From Bilabrum cf. latius (taxonomy: Eukaryota; Bigyra: Bicosoecida; Bigyra; Bicosoecida): a stretch of DNA of 64,000 nucleotides. Each line of letters opens with the position of its first letter. The first letter of the stretch is position 1. A model generated the notes under the pieces. It searched no databases and was not told the origin of the DNA. It was given only the letters and a program-made list of their open reading frames with translations. This document shows positions 11,502 through 23,400 of the stretch, piece by piece. A program made the position numbers and the translations under genes. Location of the stretch: positions 1,364,001 to 1,428,000 of the forward strand of contig OZ237737.1 of NCBI GenBank assembly GCA_965178125.1, written 5' to 3'.

Positions 11502-14500
11502 TCATGCGCACATTGACCGCCGGCGAACCCAGTACTGACTAACGGAGGCGTCAGCTTGTTGTTCTTCCAATTCGGTTGACCCGGTTGGTGGGGGTCCTCT
11601 CGACAGTGAGCGGATCAGCTCCACCAGTTCCAACTCGCAGGCGCCAGCAAGCAGCGAGGCCGCCCGCTCCAAAAGGACACTAAACTTACCACGCCGCTGC
11701 AACCGGATTCCAAAGGTGGCATGCTCACTGGAGATCCTCCCAGCACCGGTCGCCATGCCAAGCTTGTCCGCTCCCGGAGTGATGCACCATCGAATCGGAC
11801 CCAGTTGCGCACCCGCGTGAGCCATCCTGTGAATCCACCACTCTGGCTCCTCATCTCGGTTGTACATATCTACGGCCGCTTGCATGTCAGCTCCTCCTTC
11901 CACCCGGAGCGATTCCGACTCCACAAGGCGCGGAAGGCTGGCCCGAGCCGGCCAGTCCGAGTGCTACACGTCCTCCGGGTAGGCAGAATACACGTGGTGC
12001 CTGGAGTGCCTCAGTGGAAGGTACCGCAAGAAAGGTGCTCTGGATGATGAAGACTGCGGGCTGTCACCACAAGTGGTATCGGTTCCCATCAACCTGTCCT
12101 TTACGCTGTCATGGCAGCCTGCGATCAGACCCGCGCGTCGAAGCGCTAGCAGCGACTGGCGCACCACTTGGGCCACACCATTCCACGCGTCGTCCCACCG
12201 AACTGCAGCGAGCCAGACAGTTGAATCCCTCGGATAGCTACCCAGCATGGGTGGCAAATCGACTCCATCTTCCTTGCAAAACCGCATCACCTGACCCCTC
12301 ACCCATCGCATTCTAAGCTGCCCCAGTACCTCGGTGACAATCGTTTCCGACGTTGGCCTGCCAAGCTGCTTGACGATACACAACATTGTCTCAAACGCAG
12401 CGATCCGTCGTAGTTCGGCGTCCCATCCCTTGAACGGCTCGTCTGCCCCAAGAGGGCCTACAAGCAGGTCTGCCGCAGGCTCAGCTGGTCCGACCTCTGG
12501 CACCGCTGCCGTGGCCTGCGCACCATGTTGCTTTTCATGCACGCTTTCAATCGATTGATTCGAGCCAATTCTTGTTTCTGTCGCTGATCCTGCAGGCTCG
12601 ACTCCGTTTGCCAGATCGGTGTCCGGCAGCTCGCCTTCTTCCTCATCGTCAGACGGAAGCTCACCCTCTTCCTCTTCGTCGTCGTCATCCTCTTCGCCTT
12701 TTGAAATGCGCTACAGCACCCCGCCAGCTTCGCCAGCTGCAGAGTACGTAGTAGTCATGGCGGATGACGCTGCGACACTGGAATCGCAATGCCGATCCGG
12801 AGCCCACAGATCCACAAGCGGTGCGGCCTATGCCTGAGCCTGGCCCTGGTCCTGCTCGGCGGATGCCGCACCTGGTGTCGCAACAGGAGTAACACCTTCA
12901 GCGGTTATCGCGCTCGATTGTCGCTCCATTGCGTGCGATTCATCCTTCGTATCGGCTGGTAGAGTGCCTCCGGGCGTGGCAAGTGCCGACCTGCCGCCTG
13001 TTCGTGAATCCTCTTCTTCTTCCACGATGGTCTCCGGGCGGTGCACGATGCTCCACCGGTTGATTACTACTTCCTTTCCATTGATGGATGAACGAGTCGG
13101 CCCTGCTTTATCAGCATCGTCGTTCTCGTCGTTTTCATCCGACTCTGACTCGCTCATGTAAGCCCCGCTGCCGAGCCCGTCAGTCCCAAACGCCATCAGG
13201 TCATGAGGGTTGGGAGCATACGAACCGAACCCAGCCCATCGCCTGTGCACCGCAAGCGCTGCAGACCCTTTACCAACTGCGAGAGCGGTGATTGTCTTCG
13301 GCCGATACGTCGGGTTGAACACGAGGTCAGAGAACGTGGCTGACCCCAGGTCGCGCAGAAGAACCGGCTTGTGTCTCTCTTCCGCAGGACCGATAAAGTC
13401 GAGCTCAGGAGGTGATGGCTCTGCTGGATCTGGTACATGCGGCCTGCTAAACAAGCCCATGCCGCTGTCGTACTCCTCTGCAATGGCGCGATCCCGGTCG
13501 GCCTCGCGCTTCCTCCGGCGGCCGCGCCTGGGTACCTACGGCTTCAGCTTGTGTCCCCATGCAACCTGCCTGAACTGGTCTGGGAGTGTCTTACGATTAC
13601 CGTGCACGATAGACCTTCGCTCGTCTAAATCCATTGACTCAGACGCTCCTAGATTGGCGCTGGGGCTTGCAGAGGGCGCACCGCTGCTGAGGCTAGACGA
13701 TATGGCCTTGTCGAGCTCGTCCTCGTGCCCTGTGACGAACCGCCTCGTGTCTTGCTGCGGGGGTGGCATGCCGTTCAGCACAGAGATCCAGTGCAGAGTT
13801 TCCTGAGCCCGCTGGTGGCTCTCCTCCGAGGTTCCTGCCTGGACGTAGCGCATGTGTCGATCGAAAACCATCCGCTTGGCCTCCTCGGGGAACTCATCGG
13901 CGTGCTCCGCATCTTCGCGAGTCTGCCGCGCGAGGGCTCGGACCGCTTTGAGTCGACGAAGGAGCTGATCGCTCTGATTTTCGGCAGCTGGCGCCTCTGT
14001 CCTGCTTCTCTTTGCTGCTGGTGGACCCCCGCCACGAGCGTCCACGGATTGAGGAGGCTCGGCAACCAGGCCAGATAGAGATGTTTCACTTCTTGCCGTT
14101 GCTCGGAAGGCGCCCCCGTCTGCTCCAAGGGAATCTCTCGCATGAGATCCGTTGGATTGACGCTGCGGTTCTGCTCCTTCTTGGCGTGTCGCGCTCCCAT
14201 CTTCGCTGGCTGCCTGCTCGACCGGGGGCGAGATTCCCAGACCGGCAATCCTGCGCTCCAGCTCGGCGACCTCGTTGTCTGCCTCCTACGCTCGGGTAAG
14301 CACCATTCTTTGCAGCTTCTGCCCGTCCTTTTCGGCCCGATCAAGATCTTCTTGTATGCCAGGTTGGCGCAAAACCCACTCCTCGACCGACTGTGGCTGC
14401 GGCGGCAACCCCCTAGCTTCTGCTGCACCTGCCAGTCGCCCAGCTTCATCCTACGTCTCCGATTCAACCATACACGATGCCAGCGATGGGTACCACCAAT

Positions 14501-14984
14501 TCATCATGCAAAGCCATCTTTCCGGCAGAGACTCTTCATTTACGCTAGCAACTGCAGGTACAGAACGCCACTTGCCACATCTAGAGCACTCAACCCAGCT
14601 TGCTACAGTGCCTGGCTGCTACAAGACACTGACTTCAGCAGATTTACTTTTTGCAGACTTGTTTGGGAGCCTACCGCTTCCAACAGGCTCTGCTAAAGGG
14701 GTCTCACCAGCAAGTGCTGCAGAGGCCTTGCTGGCTGCTACCCGGCGCTTCTTCTTTGGGGTAGGAAGGCCGCTCTACAACGGAACACTAGAAGCTTTAA
14801 TCGGCTCAGGGGCGTTTCCTGACTGTGTTGTGTCGCTCGGTTCCTCTGGGGCGTCGCAGCTCGCATACTGTTGCGCCCACGAATTCATGTCACAGGTCCA
14901 ATGTTCTGGGAGTTCGTCTGGATTCATACCGGTTGCAAGTTTCCTCCATTTCCCGCAGAGTTCACAAGCAACCCAATCCGACAT
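11502..14984 (-). CDS. nuclear protein with two CW zinc fingers
   Basis: 1160 residues, intronless, TGA stop at 11504-11502. Eight in-frame TAG codons (e.g. 14777-14775, 14621-14619, 14453-14451, 13538-13536, 12830-12828, 11966-11964) are read as Gln. CW finger 1 is at residues 4-48 (DWVACELCGKWRKL, HWTCDMN, ASC). CW finger 2 is at about 130-175 (SWVECSRCGKWRSVP, RWLCMMN, ASC). Both keep four Cys and the paired Trp. CW domains read histone H3 Lys4 methylation in chromatin proteins. The middle holds charged helical and Glu/Asp-rich stretches. The C-terminal 330 residues have two ordered-looking segments (WDAELRRIAAFETML, EWWIHRMAHAGAQ) that I do not recognise. The start MSDWVAC at 14984 is preferred; an in-frame ATG at 15032 would add 16 residues. 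A histone-reading adaptor for the adjacent acetyltransferase is inference. Confidence 0.85.
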
Positions 14985-15082
14985 GGCGAGCAGAACGGTG
15001 CAGACGGCGTGGGGTCTGCTGATGATGCGCATTCGCGCAGTGCAACTTTTGACGTCGCGTCAGGTTGAAACACAACATTGCC
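14985..15082. promoter_or_regulatory. short bidirectional promoter, CW protein/MYST
   Basis: Only 98 bp separate the divergent start codons, or 50 bp if the upstream ATG at 15032 is used. Both promoters must share this stretch or overlap the coding sequences. I see no recognisable core motif. Confidence 0.45.
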
Positions 15083-16677
15083 ATGTCCGCCGCTACTGGC
15101 GGTGCAGGCAAGCCAGCAGCAGCCAAATCGTCTAAATCAAAGGGAAAGACATCAAAGGGTGGGAAAGGGACGGATGGAAAGCTTGTAACTGGAGCTGGAG
15201 CTGCAGCAAAGTACTCCGCCAGCGAGAAGGACGAGCACGGGTTTGTGGTGGATTCCAGGATTATTGCAGAGTACCGAGGGTAGAAACGACCCGCGTTGGT
15301 GATTGATAGGGCAACAAAGAACGGAATGCTGCCGCAGAAGAGCTAGAAGGCGGCTGGAGCCGCATCTGCTGCCGAGACGGCCCCGGCTGCAGATGCAGAC
15401 CCTATTTTGCGATACTATGTGCACTTTCTACAGGTAAGATGAGTACAGATTGCTTTCGAGAAAGTTTTCTTTTTATTGTAGTTTGCTGTAGCTCTTCCGA
15501 TGGACTGCCTTTCTCACAGTTCAATCGTCGAATGGATAGCTGGGTGACTGCCGACAAGGTCGAACCGATCGAGAACGACCCAGATGCGGTGGCGATATCC
15601 CTTGCATACGGGTCGGGTCACGGACATGGACAAGGAGAAGAAGCGGCAACGATGGCTTCTTCCGGCTCGAAGCGAGGCAAGAAGTCCAGCGTCGTGATGT
15701 TTGTAGAGGAAAAGCACGGCGACATGGACGAGAAGGACCTGGTGGAGCACGAGAAAGTAACCAGGGTGAAGAATGTGAATTTCTTGGAACTGGGCAAATA
15801 CCGCATGGAGACCTGGTACTTTTCTCCGTACCCACCGGAGATCTACCTGCCGGAAGGCATGATTGAGACACTCTACGTCAACGAGTTCTCGCTGCAGTTC
15901 TTCAAGCACAGGTCTGAGATGCTCAACCACTCCAAGAAGTACCCCCTGAGACACCCTCCGGGTGACGAGATCTACCGCAAGGACGGGATGGCGGTCTGGG
16001 AGGTGGACGGAGCCAAGGAGAAGGAGTACTGCCAGAACCTGTGCTACCTCGCTAAGCTCTTCCTGGACCACAAGACGCTCTACTACGACGTGGACCCTTT
16101 CTTGTTCTACATCATCACGGAGCTGGACGAGCACGGCTATCACATGGTGGGGTACTACTCGAAGGAGAAGGAGAGCGAGCTTGGCTACAACCTGGCCTGC
16201 ATCCTCTGCCTGCCCTGCTACCAAAGGAGGGGATTCGGGCGGTTCATCATCCAGTTCTCCTACGAGCTGAGCAAGAAGGAGAAGAAGGTAGGCTCGCCCG
16301 AGAAACCCCTCAGCGACCTGGGCCAGCTAGGGTACCGCTCGTACTGGAGCTGGCAGCTGCTTGGCATTCTTAGCAACACCTCCGCCCCGGAGATCAGCAT
16401 CATGGACCTCGTGGCGCAGACCAGCATCCTCCCCGAAGACGTGGTGGAGACCCTCCAGTACCACGACTTCATCCGCTACATGAACGGCCAGCACGTCATG
16501 TGTCTCGACCCCAAGGTGGTCAAGAAGAAGTTCGACAAGTACAACAACAAGCCAGGCCCCGTGGTGGACCCCGACTACCTGCACTGGACCCCGCTGACCA
16601 TCAGCCTAAAGAAAGACAAGTGGCACATCGCCTCCAAGCTGAGGGGCAGCGCTGCGGCCCAGGGCACCGGTACGTGA
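15083..16677 (+). CDS. MYST histone acetyltransferase, Esa1/Tip60 type
   Basis: Exons 15083-15433 and 15520-16677, 502 residues, TGA stop. Two in-frame TAG codons in exon 1 (15281 and about 15341) are read as Gln. Residues about 45-125 form a chromo-barrel (Tudor-knot) domain, with YYVHFL|QFNRRMDSWV spanning the splice site. The MYST domain follows: ETWYFSPYP, the altered finger LYVNEFSLQFFKH, PLRHPPGDEIYRKDG, LAKLFLDHKTLYYDVDPF, catalytic Cys region ACILCLPCYQRRGFGR (acetyl-CoA loop QRRGFG) and catalytic Glu in GSPEKPLSDLG. Family enzymes acetylate histone H4 and H2A in NuA4-type complexes. The finger lacks several usual Cys ligands, as it also does in some Esa1 proteins. GTACGT just before the TGA could be an alternative donor to an unseen exon. 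Confidence 0.92.
15434..15519 (+). other. intron of MYST gene
   Basis: GT-AG intron of 86 nt, donor gtaaga and acceptor tctcacag. It joins YYVHFLQ to FNRRMDSWV, the conserved chromo-barrel core. Confidence 0.92.
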
Positions 16678-16727
16678 TCCGCTTGTCTGCACCCACCACA
16701 ATGCACTGCATTGCCCGCACCTGCAAT

Positions 16728-16751
16728 ATGGGATGGGATGGGATGGGATGG
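16728..16751 (+). repeat. (ATGGG)n short tandem repeat
   Basis: Almost five consecutive copies of ATGGG, directly readable, 51 nt past the MYST stop codon. Confidence 0.9.
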
Positions 16752-16831
16752 CTGCCGCACTATGGCATCCCCCTTTCCTCCCTAGCTCTTTGGCAGCTAT
16801 TTCCCAACCGTTGGACTTCAAGATCAACGCT

Positions 16832-16881
16832 GCGCTGGAGGCGCCATGCCATACCATGCCGTGGCATGGAGCCTCCAGCGC
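16832..16881. repeat. inverted repeat, 20-bp arms
   Basis: Left arm 16832-16851 and right arm 16862-16881 are reverse complements at 19 of 20 positions, around a 10-nt loop. It would form a strong stem with a CATGCC-rich core. Confidence 0.85.
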
Positions 16882-17408
16882 GTGGGCGCATGAGAGCGAG
16901 CGCTGGCAAGGGCAAGAGGGAACGGCGTAGACCTGTGTCGCGAGTATAAGTCATGGGAGCATGGGGTGCACCTCGCAGCTTTCGCTCGAACCCTGTGTTC
17001 GGTAGAGGGATCGCATTGAGATGCATGGCATTGTATTGCCAGTGGCAGCATGGCTGTGCTCGGGGCAAGCTTGCCTCGAAGCTCGTGTTGAGGCTCGGGG
17101 ATAGTCTCCTTGGCGCAACTGTCGACCTGATGCCAGTGCGTACCCCAGGAAGGGGTTTGGAATGCCGTATCCCCCCCCTGGTGGGGGCGCATGAACGGCT
17201 GCCAGAGCTGTCGAGTATCGGGCTGGTTGGGAGATGCTGTTTGTGCAGAATTCAAGAGAGTTATATCGTCTCAACACGCACCTTGCTGCTATGCACTGAA
17301 GCATCTCCCAAGCGTGAAATTAGTCCTGGCCAACTAGTGAAGATGAAGACGGATACTGCCGAGGGCGCAGCGGGAAACCGACCGGATTTTCACACCGGTA
17401 CAAACGAG

Positions 17409-20400
17409 ATGTTTCGCACGGTACTGGTCTATGCAGCCGTGATATGTCTATTATAGGTCGTTTGCAGGTCCTCCAATCAGCAGACTTTTGGTCCTGGCGG
17501 GGAAGAAAAGCTATCTACAGAACTTATATTTCTTTCCGCTGGCATCGCCAAAGGTGCCAGCAGTCCAGATTCCAGTGAACACCTTGCCCATGTGAAGTCA
17601 ATGCCAAGTATAAGACAAGTGGATCCGCAAAACACGCTCAGCGTGGCAGCAGATCGCCAGGATGAGCGCCGAAGCCTTCGTGCGACCACATCACGCGACA
17701 CGGTATCGCATGCTAGCCAGCTCAAAGCGCACTCGGATGAGACACTGAAAACACATGAACCTCTTTCGTTAGTTGGAAGCGCGGGCAGGGGGTGGACTTG
17801 CGGCGTTGGTCACCACAAGCACCACCGACGCTTAGGATTGCATCGCGAGCCTCGCCAGAGCATGCCGCCAGGCGCTGCCCAAAGGCGTCGTCTACAGCAA
17901 GATCCATTTGTTCCTGCATATATGGCTCGGCAGAGAAACATCACGCAGCCTCTCCGCATTAGGTTTGTGTACGACCTGATACTGACCGGGGATGCGACCG
18001 GCGGGCCTCCGCTCTCTGGGAGCGCTGCTCCGTGGGACGGGATTTCACACGGATTCTCGCCCTAGCAGTGCATAGCAGCGGGAGAGTATGTGCGCGTTCC
18101 ATGCTCTGGCTCGGGGGGCAGCTTCTGCTCGTAGCTGTGCTCGCAGCGCGACGTGGTGCCAGCGCCCGCGCTTGCGCTGGCGGCCGCGGCTGGACAGGCG
18201 TTCGCCCGGAGCACCGCTGGCATTATTAACTAGCAGCTTCATCAAGCACAGCGCATGGATGTAGCGATAACTGTGGCTGGCCGGGCGGCAGGCATACCTT
18301 GGTCCGGCGAGGACTCCGCGAACGGGTCATCGCCGCCCACCTCATCGTCCTCCTCCCCTCCGGCAGCAGCGCGCCTGCTGTGGCAGGGGAGGGAAGATGC
18401 TGCCGCCTCTGCCACCCTGCTCGCATTCGGCAGGCAGGTGAGACACTTGCAGGGCAGCAGCTGGATCGCTGCCAGCCAGCAGAGCCTCGGTGGGGCAGGT
18501 GCCGCAGCATCGGATGCGTGGCCGGGGCTCGCCGCCCTGGCTGCGATGCAGACGATCTCCGCCGCTGCAAACGACGGCAAGGCCCAGAGCAGCGTACAGT
18601 CCCCGCCAGCTTCATCTGGAGCCCTGCCGGGCTGGGCAGCTCAGGCCCCGGGGTACCCGCACGGCCAGGGATCCACGCTGGCTGGCACCCAGGCCCACGC
18701 CACGGCAGGAGCACTTGCTCATGCCCTCGAGTGGGCGGGACGGTATTTTACCGGTCTGCTCGACGTGGTGCCTTTGCAGGGGGAGCGTGCTTTCCTCAGC
18801 AGATCGTGTGAGGACGCCAGCGGGCTCTCTGGCGGTGCACTGCGGGCGCGCACGGCCACGCGCAAGGTAGCCGGGGCCTCTGCACCCGTGACTGACGCGC
18901 CAGTCACGCTCGGGGAGCACACTGCGCTGCCCGTTGCATCTAGTATTGCGGACGAGTTCGGGCTCAGAGAGGCTATGACCGCGACGAGGGCAGCATCTCG
19001 ATCGCTAGGCTTCTTGGTTGGCCAACAGGCGGGGTTGTCGTCTGCCACGAGCTCGCCAACTGCGAGGCTGCTAGGGCTCGCGGGGAACGGGACGGGAGCG
19101 GCAACTGCGAGCGCCAGTGCGGCCTTTAGTGAGGGGATAGCCTAGTCGGCATTGCGAGCGGGCTTGCGCACCTTGCAGTTCATGAGCGGTACGGGGGCAT
19201 CGAGCGGCTGCCAGCTGCCACCGAACAGCACGGCTTCGACTGCTCGGTCGCGCGTGGTGGTTGCCGACGCTGACGTTGCGGTGATCGTCACAGCGAGGCC
19301 CCTGTACCAAGAGGACGGTGACAGCGACAACGTTGCTGCGTACGCACAGTGCCTCCAGGTGGACAAGTACGGCCGGTGCACCGTCGGTCACTTCAACTGG
19401 GTGCCAAGCAGCCTGGCTGCCTCGGTGGCACCGCCTGGAAGCGGCGGCACGGCTGGGGGCCTGCCCGGCGTGGTTGCCTCGCAATCTAGCACATCACCGA
19501 CCTCACCTGCCATTGAAAGCCTCGCCGATATCGTAAGGCCCGTGCTGTCCTGGGACACCGCGGTGAATCAGTCGATGTTCGCTCTCAAGGCTGCAGGCAC
19601 AGGGAACTGCTCGTCTTCGGCAAGGCGGTGCGTCGGAATTGTGTGTCCGGTGGTGTGTGAGGACATCGGCAGTGCAGCTGCTGCCGCAAGTTCCTTGTCA
19701 GATGCGGGCGCCACCTCTTGGAATCGCGCGACGTGGATGGCGGCGGCGTCACTTGGCAGCTTCGGTTCCCTGCCGCAGTCGGCGAGGGCTGCTGTCCAGG
19801 CGCCCACCGAGCTGCAGTAGGCCCACAGTGATGCCGGAAGAATTATGTCTGCCTTCATTGACAAGGAAGCTCACATAGTGGCAGGTAGTCAGTCGAGCTC
19901 AGGATTGTCTTCCAGCAACGCAACTGCTAGCTTGGCTCTGAGCAGCGATGCGTCGCAGTGCGTGTTCGCGCGGTACGGCATTGGCATTTCGAGTGCAGTA
20001 GCGGCAGCAAGTGGGAACTTACAGGAATGGTAGGTCTTTCCATAGCAGTTTCAACGTAGTTACAGGCCTACATTGTCTCTAGCAGGCTAGGAGATAGGCT
20101 AGTGGGAGCAGGAGGGCTTTTGCGGTAGCACTGACTCTACCACTGCGGTGGGGCCTGCGAACTACGTCGAAAGCGTGCGATACGGGGTTAATGGGACCAA
20201 AGGCACGTATATGATTGGGTGGTCGATGGATTTTTCTGCCTAGACTACTCTGTTTGAGGCGGCAGCTGGCATGCACGGCAGGGCACTGGGTGCGCTCCGG
20301 CCGCGGTCGACTCCATGGTACTCGATTCGAGCGAGACCAGGAGAGCTGACGGCACTCGAGGAGGCGCGAAGGCACACGGCAGTGCACGAGCTCATTCACA

Positions 20401-23400
20401 TTATTGCCCGGGGCGTGGGTCCTTCGAGTGGGATCGTGGACGACGCTGGGGCTGCCCTCCCGCTGGGCTAGCAGGTCACGATCGGCTCGACAAGCCTGGC
20501 TGCCATCAACACAAGCAGCCCCATGCACGCGACATCGCTGCAGAGACACCTCTCGCAGGCTGGCACAAGCGGAGAAGACCCAATCTACGGCAAACCAACG
20601 ACGGTAGTATCTACACCGAAGGTTCGTGGTGAGGTGCGGCGCGCCTTCGGCTGCGACGTGGCAGTTGGCATGCCCCTCGAGGACGTTCCTGGTGGGGCGG
20701 GGATCCACTGGGAGTCACGGGTGGCTGGTCCTGAAGTGATGAGCTATGGAACATCTACCGGTGCAACGTACGTGTCAGCGGTCACGCTGGCGTTTCTCGA
20801 AGACACCAATCATTTCGTGGTCTCAAACGCTGGGCTGAAAGGCGAACTTGTCCGCAGGGGTGGGTCGATTGGTGGCGACCCGATGGCTCTACCGCCCACC
20901 GATACCTCGCTTGTCCAGCACAGCAGATCATCCTGCAACGTAGATCAGCTGCAGTGCTGGCAGAGCCGGATTTCTGTTGCCCACGTTCTTGATGTCGACG
21001 AGGCCGACAGCGTCGCCGTGGAAGCTGGCACACCTCGTGTCGGTGTCGCTGCCGGCAATGTAGTGGCTGGTCGATGGGCAATGGGGATGCTTGTATAGCC
21101 CACAGACGAGCTCATTTTTGGTGAAATACGATCGCGGGCGGCGCCATTGGTGGACCAGCTGGTTGCATTGACTGGGTCGCGGAGCGCAGTGCTTGCTAGC
21201 AACTTCAATCTACGCCTTTCGGGCCCAGTTGACCCTGAAGGAAGCATCGTCGTTGAGCTAAGTACGGCCCAAGGCGATCAAGTAAGCACCAGTGCGCCCT
21301 ACTCCCCGTGGCAAACGACGAGTCGCGAGGTTGTGGCTGCCCTACTGCTTGCACCGGCGCGAGCACTCGACACGATTGGAGATGCTGACCTGGAGCCAAG
21401 CACGATCGATTGCCTGGGAGATTCCTTGCGCGATGGTATGGATGGAGCGACCGCTGCAGATTGTGCCTTTCTCACTATGTACAGGGGCATAGTGGCCTCC
21501 TAGTCGTCCATGGCAGCGATGCAGCTGCTGGCCCTCACCGCCACGCAATCTGAAGTAGCATCGGCCACGCTAGCAGAAGCCGTGCTGGGATCTGCATTGC
21601 TGCAGCTGAGTGCAGGTGATACTGCGTCACTGTCTCTAGCGATACATGGCTGGGGTATGGACACCATAGAAAGCATCTCTCGCGTCTCCTCTCTCGGTTG
21701 GTCTGCTTCCAGCTCGGCCAGTATTTCCGTAGCTGCTGCTGCGACCGGCACTCGAATTGACGTGGACCCTGACTCTACATACGAAGGCCAGAGCGGTATT
21801 CTTGCTGCATTGAGTAGGACCAGGTGGAGCGAATCTGCGCAGGCCAATGAAGACGAGGGGTCGCTGCGGTGGGGTAAGGGTCAAGGCTGCGCCTTTTTGG
21901 TGGGCAGGGCAACGGCGCGACTCGACGAAGCGGGTGGAGTGGGGCGTCTGGCATGGGGAGGTGCAGAATTGTGCGATACAAACAAGAACTTTGGATGCAG
22001 CTTTGATCGCCGCAAGTCCTCGGTTTGCTCTCTGCGGAACGACTGGCTGCTACCACAGTCTGAGCCATACTCGTGCGGCACTGTATAGCAGCGCGGTATC
22101 AGCACAAGTTCGAGCACGAACAGTGACTGGTTCACGGCAGCGAGCGCTGCGAACGCAACGAATCGATTCGTAGACGACGGTACCGGCGGGTCGTCCGTGC
22201 CGGAATGGTTAGGGTCGGCGTCCTCGCAATGTGAGCAGCCTGACGCTTCGACGTGCACCGCAGGGTAGTGCTCCCTACCATTTGAAGTGCGACCGTACAC
22301 TAGTGATAGACGTGCTATTGCTGCAGTGGGGAGCGGGGCATCAACTGCTGGGCGAAGCGGTGGCTTCAGCGCTTCCATGGACTTTGCGCCGGTGCGTGCG
22401 GAGCTATGGGACTGCAGGGACCCAATAGAGGACGTGCAAACGGTTGCGAATGCAACCAGCCAGGCGTCCAACTCGGGCGATGGATCGGCTAGCGGTTCTG
22501 TGCTAGATCTTGCCGCTGAAGCTGCTGAACAGATCAGTGGATTTGGTGGTCAGAGCAGATGCCCGGAGTGTCGGTGCTTCGAGTCTTCCCTGCGAGAGCT
22601 CACGAAGCCAGCCACAGGCTCCGGAGCCAAGCAGTACGGCAGCTGTTTCCGAGCCAACTGTTATCGCAGGGATTATCTCCAGGTGGGTGTCAGGGGGTAG
22701 GTCGACGGGACTGTGTCGTGGTATCGGTGTCCCAAGGAGGGTGGCAAGCTGCGCATTGCAGGCTTCACCGGATCGTTGACGTGTCCGCCCGCAGAGGAAG
22801 TGTGCCAATTTGAAGCACCCAGCGGCGTTCGTCACTTGGAGGCCGTGATTATCATTGAGTGGGTTCTCTGGGTGTCGATCCTTGGTCTCCCGGTTCTCTT
22901 GGTGTCGTTCTGCTTGTGCGTCCGGTGCTTCCGCGAAGGCATCGTCCGTCGTCTCAAGCACTGGTGCGGGGTTGGGTTCTTCGCCATCCTGGCCCCACTC
23001 GACCCGCGTGATCGGTGGCAGCTACTTGAAGACACGATCGAGCGCGGACGCGAGCGTTTCATCGCAGACGATGAAGAAGATTGGACATCGGACGAGAGTG
23101 GCGATTGGGATGGGGAGGACGGCTCCCAAGGATCCATGTCAGGCGACGACGACGTGCCAACGTTGGCTCTCGGAAACGGACTAACACCTCTTGGGCCGAC
23201 TCCCGGGGGTTACCAGAATGAGGGGGCGGCAATCACCGCTGCAGTCGCTGTTGCTGCTCCTGCACGCTCAACAGCAAGGTCTCGCGGTTGGCAGGTACTC
23301 AAGGCAGCCACTCGTGAAGGTCAACATGGCGGTGCTAGCCGCCCTGACCGGCCTGGCCGTCGTCCGAGTGAGGACATTCGAAGAGAGATCTCGGCCCCTC

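Larger units (their letters stand above)
16678..17408. other. 731-bp gene-free stretch
   Basis: Longest gap in the window. It holds an ATGGG tandem repeat, a large inverted repeat and the presumed promoter of the M8 peptidase gene. The peptidase frame happens to stay open upstream to about 16953, but the signal peptide argues for a start at 17409. No tRNA or other RNA gene was recognised. Confidence 0.5.

Noticed and set aside
16953-17408. Extra coding sequence upstream of the M8 start
   Set aside because: The frame is open but shows no family similarity, and a good signal peptide begins at 17409.
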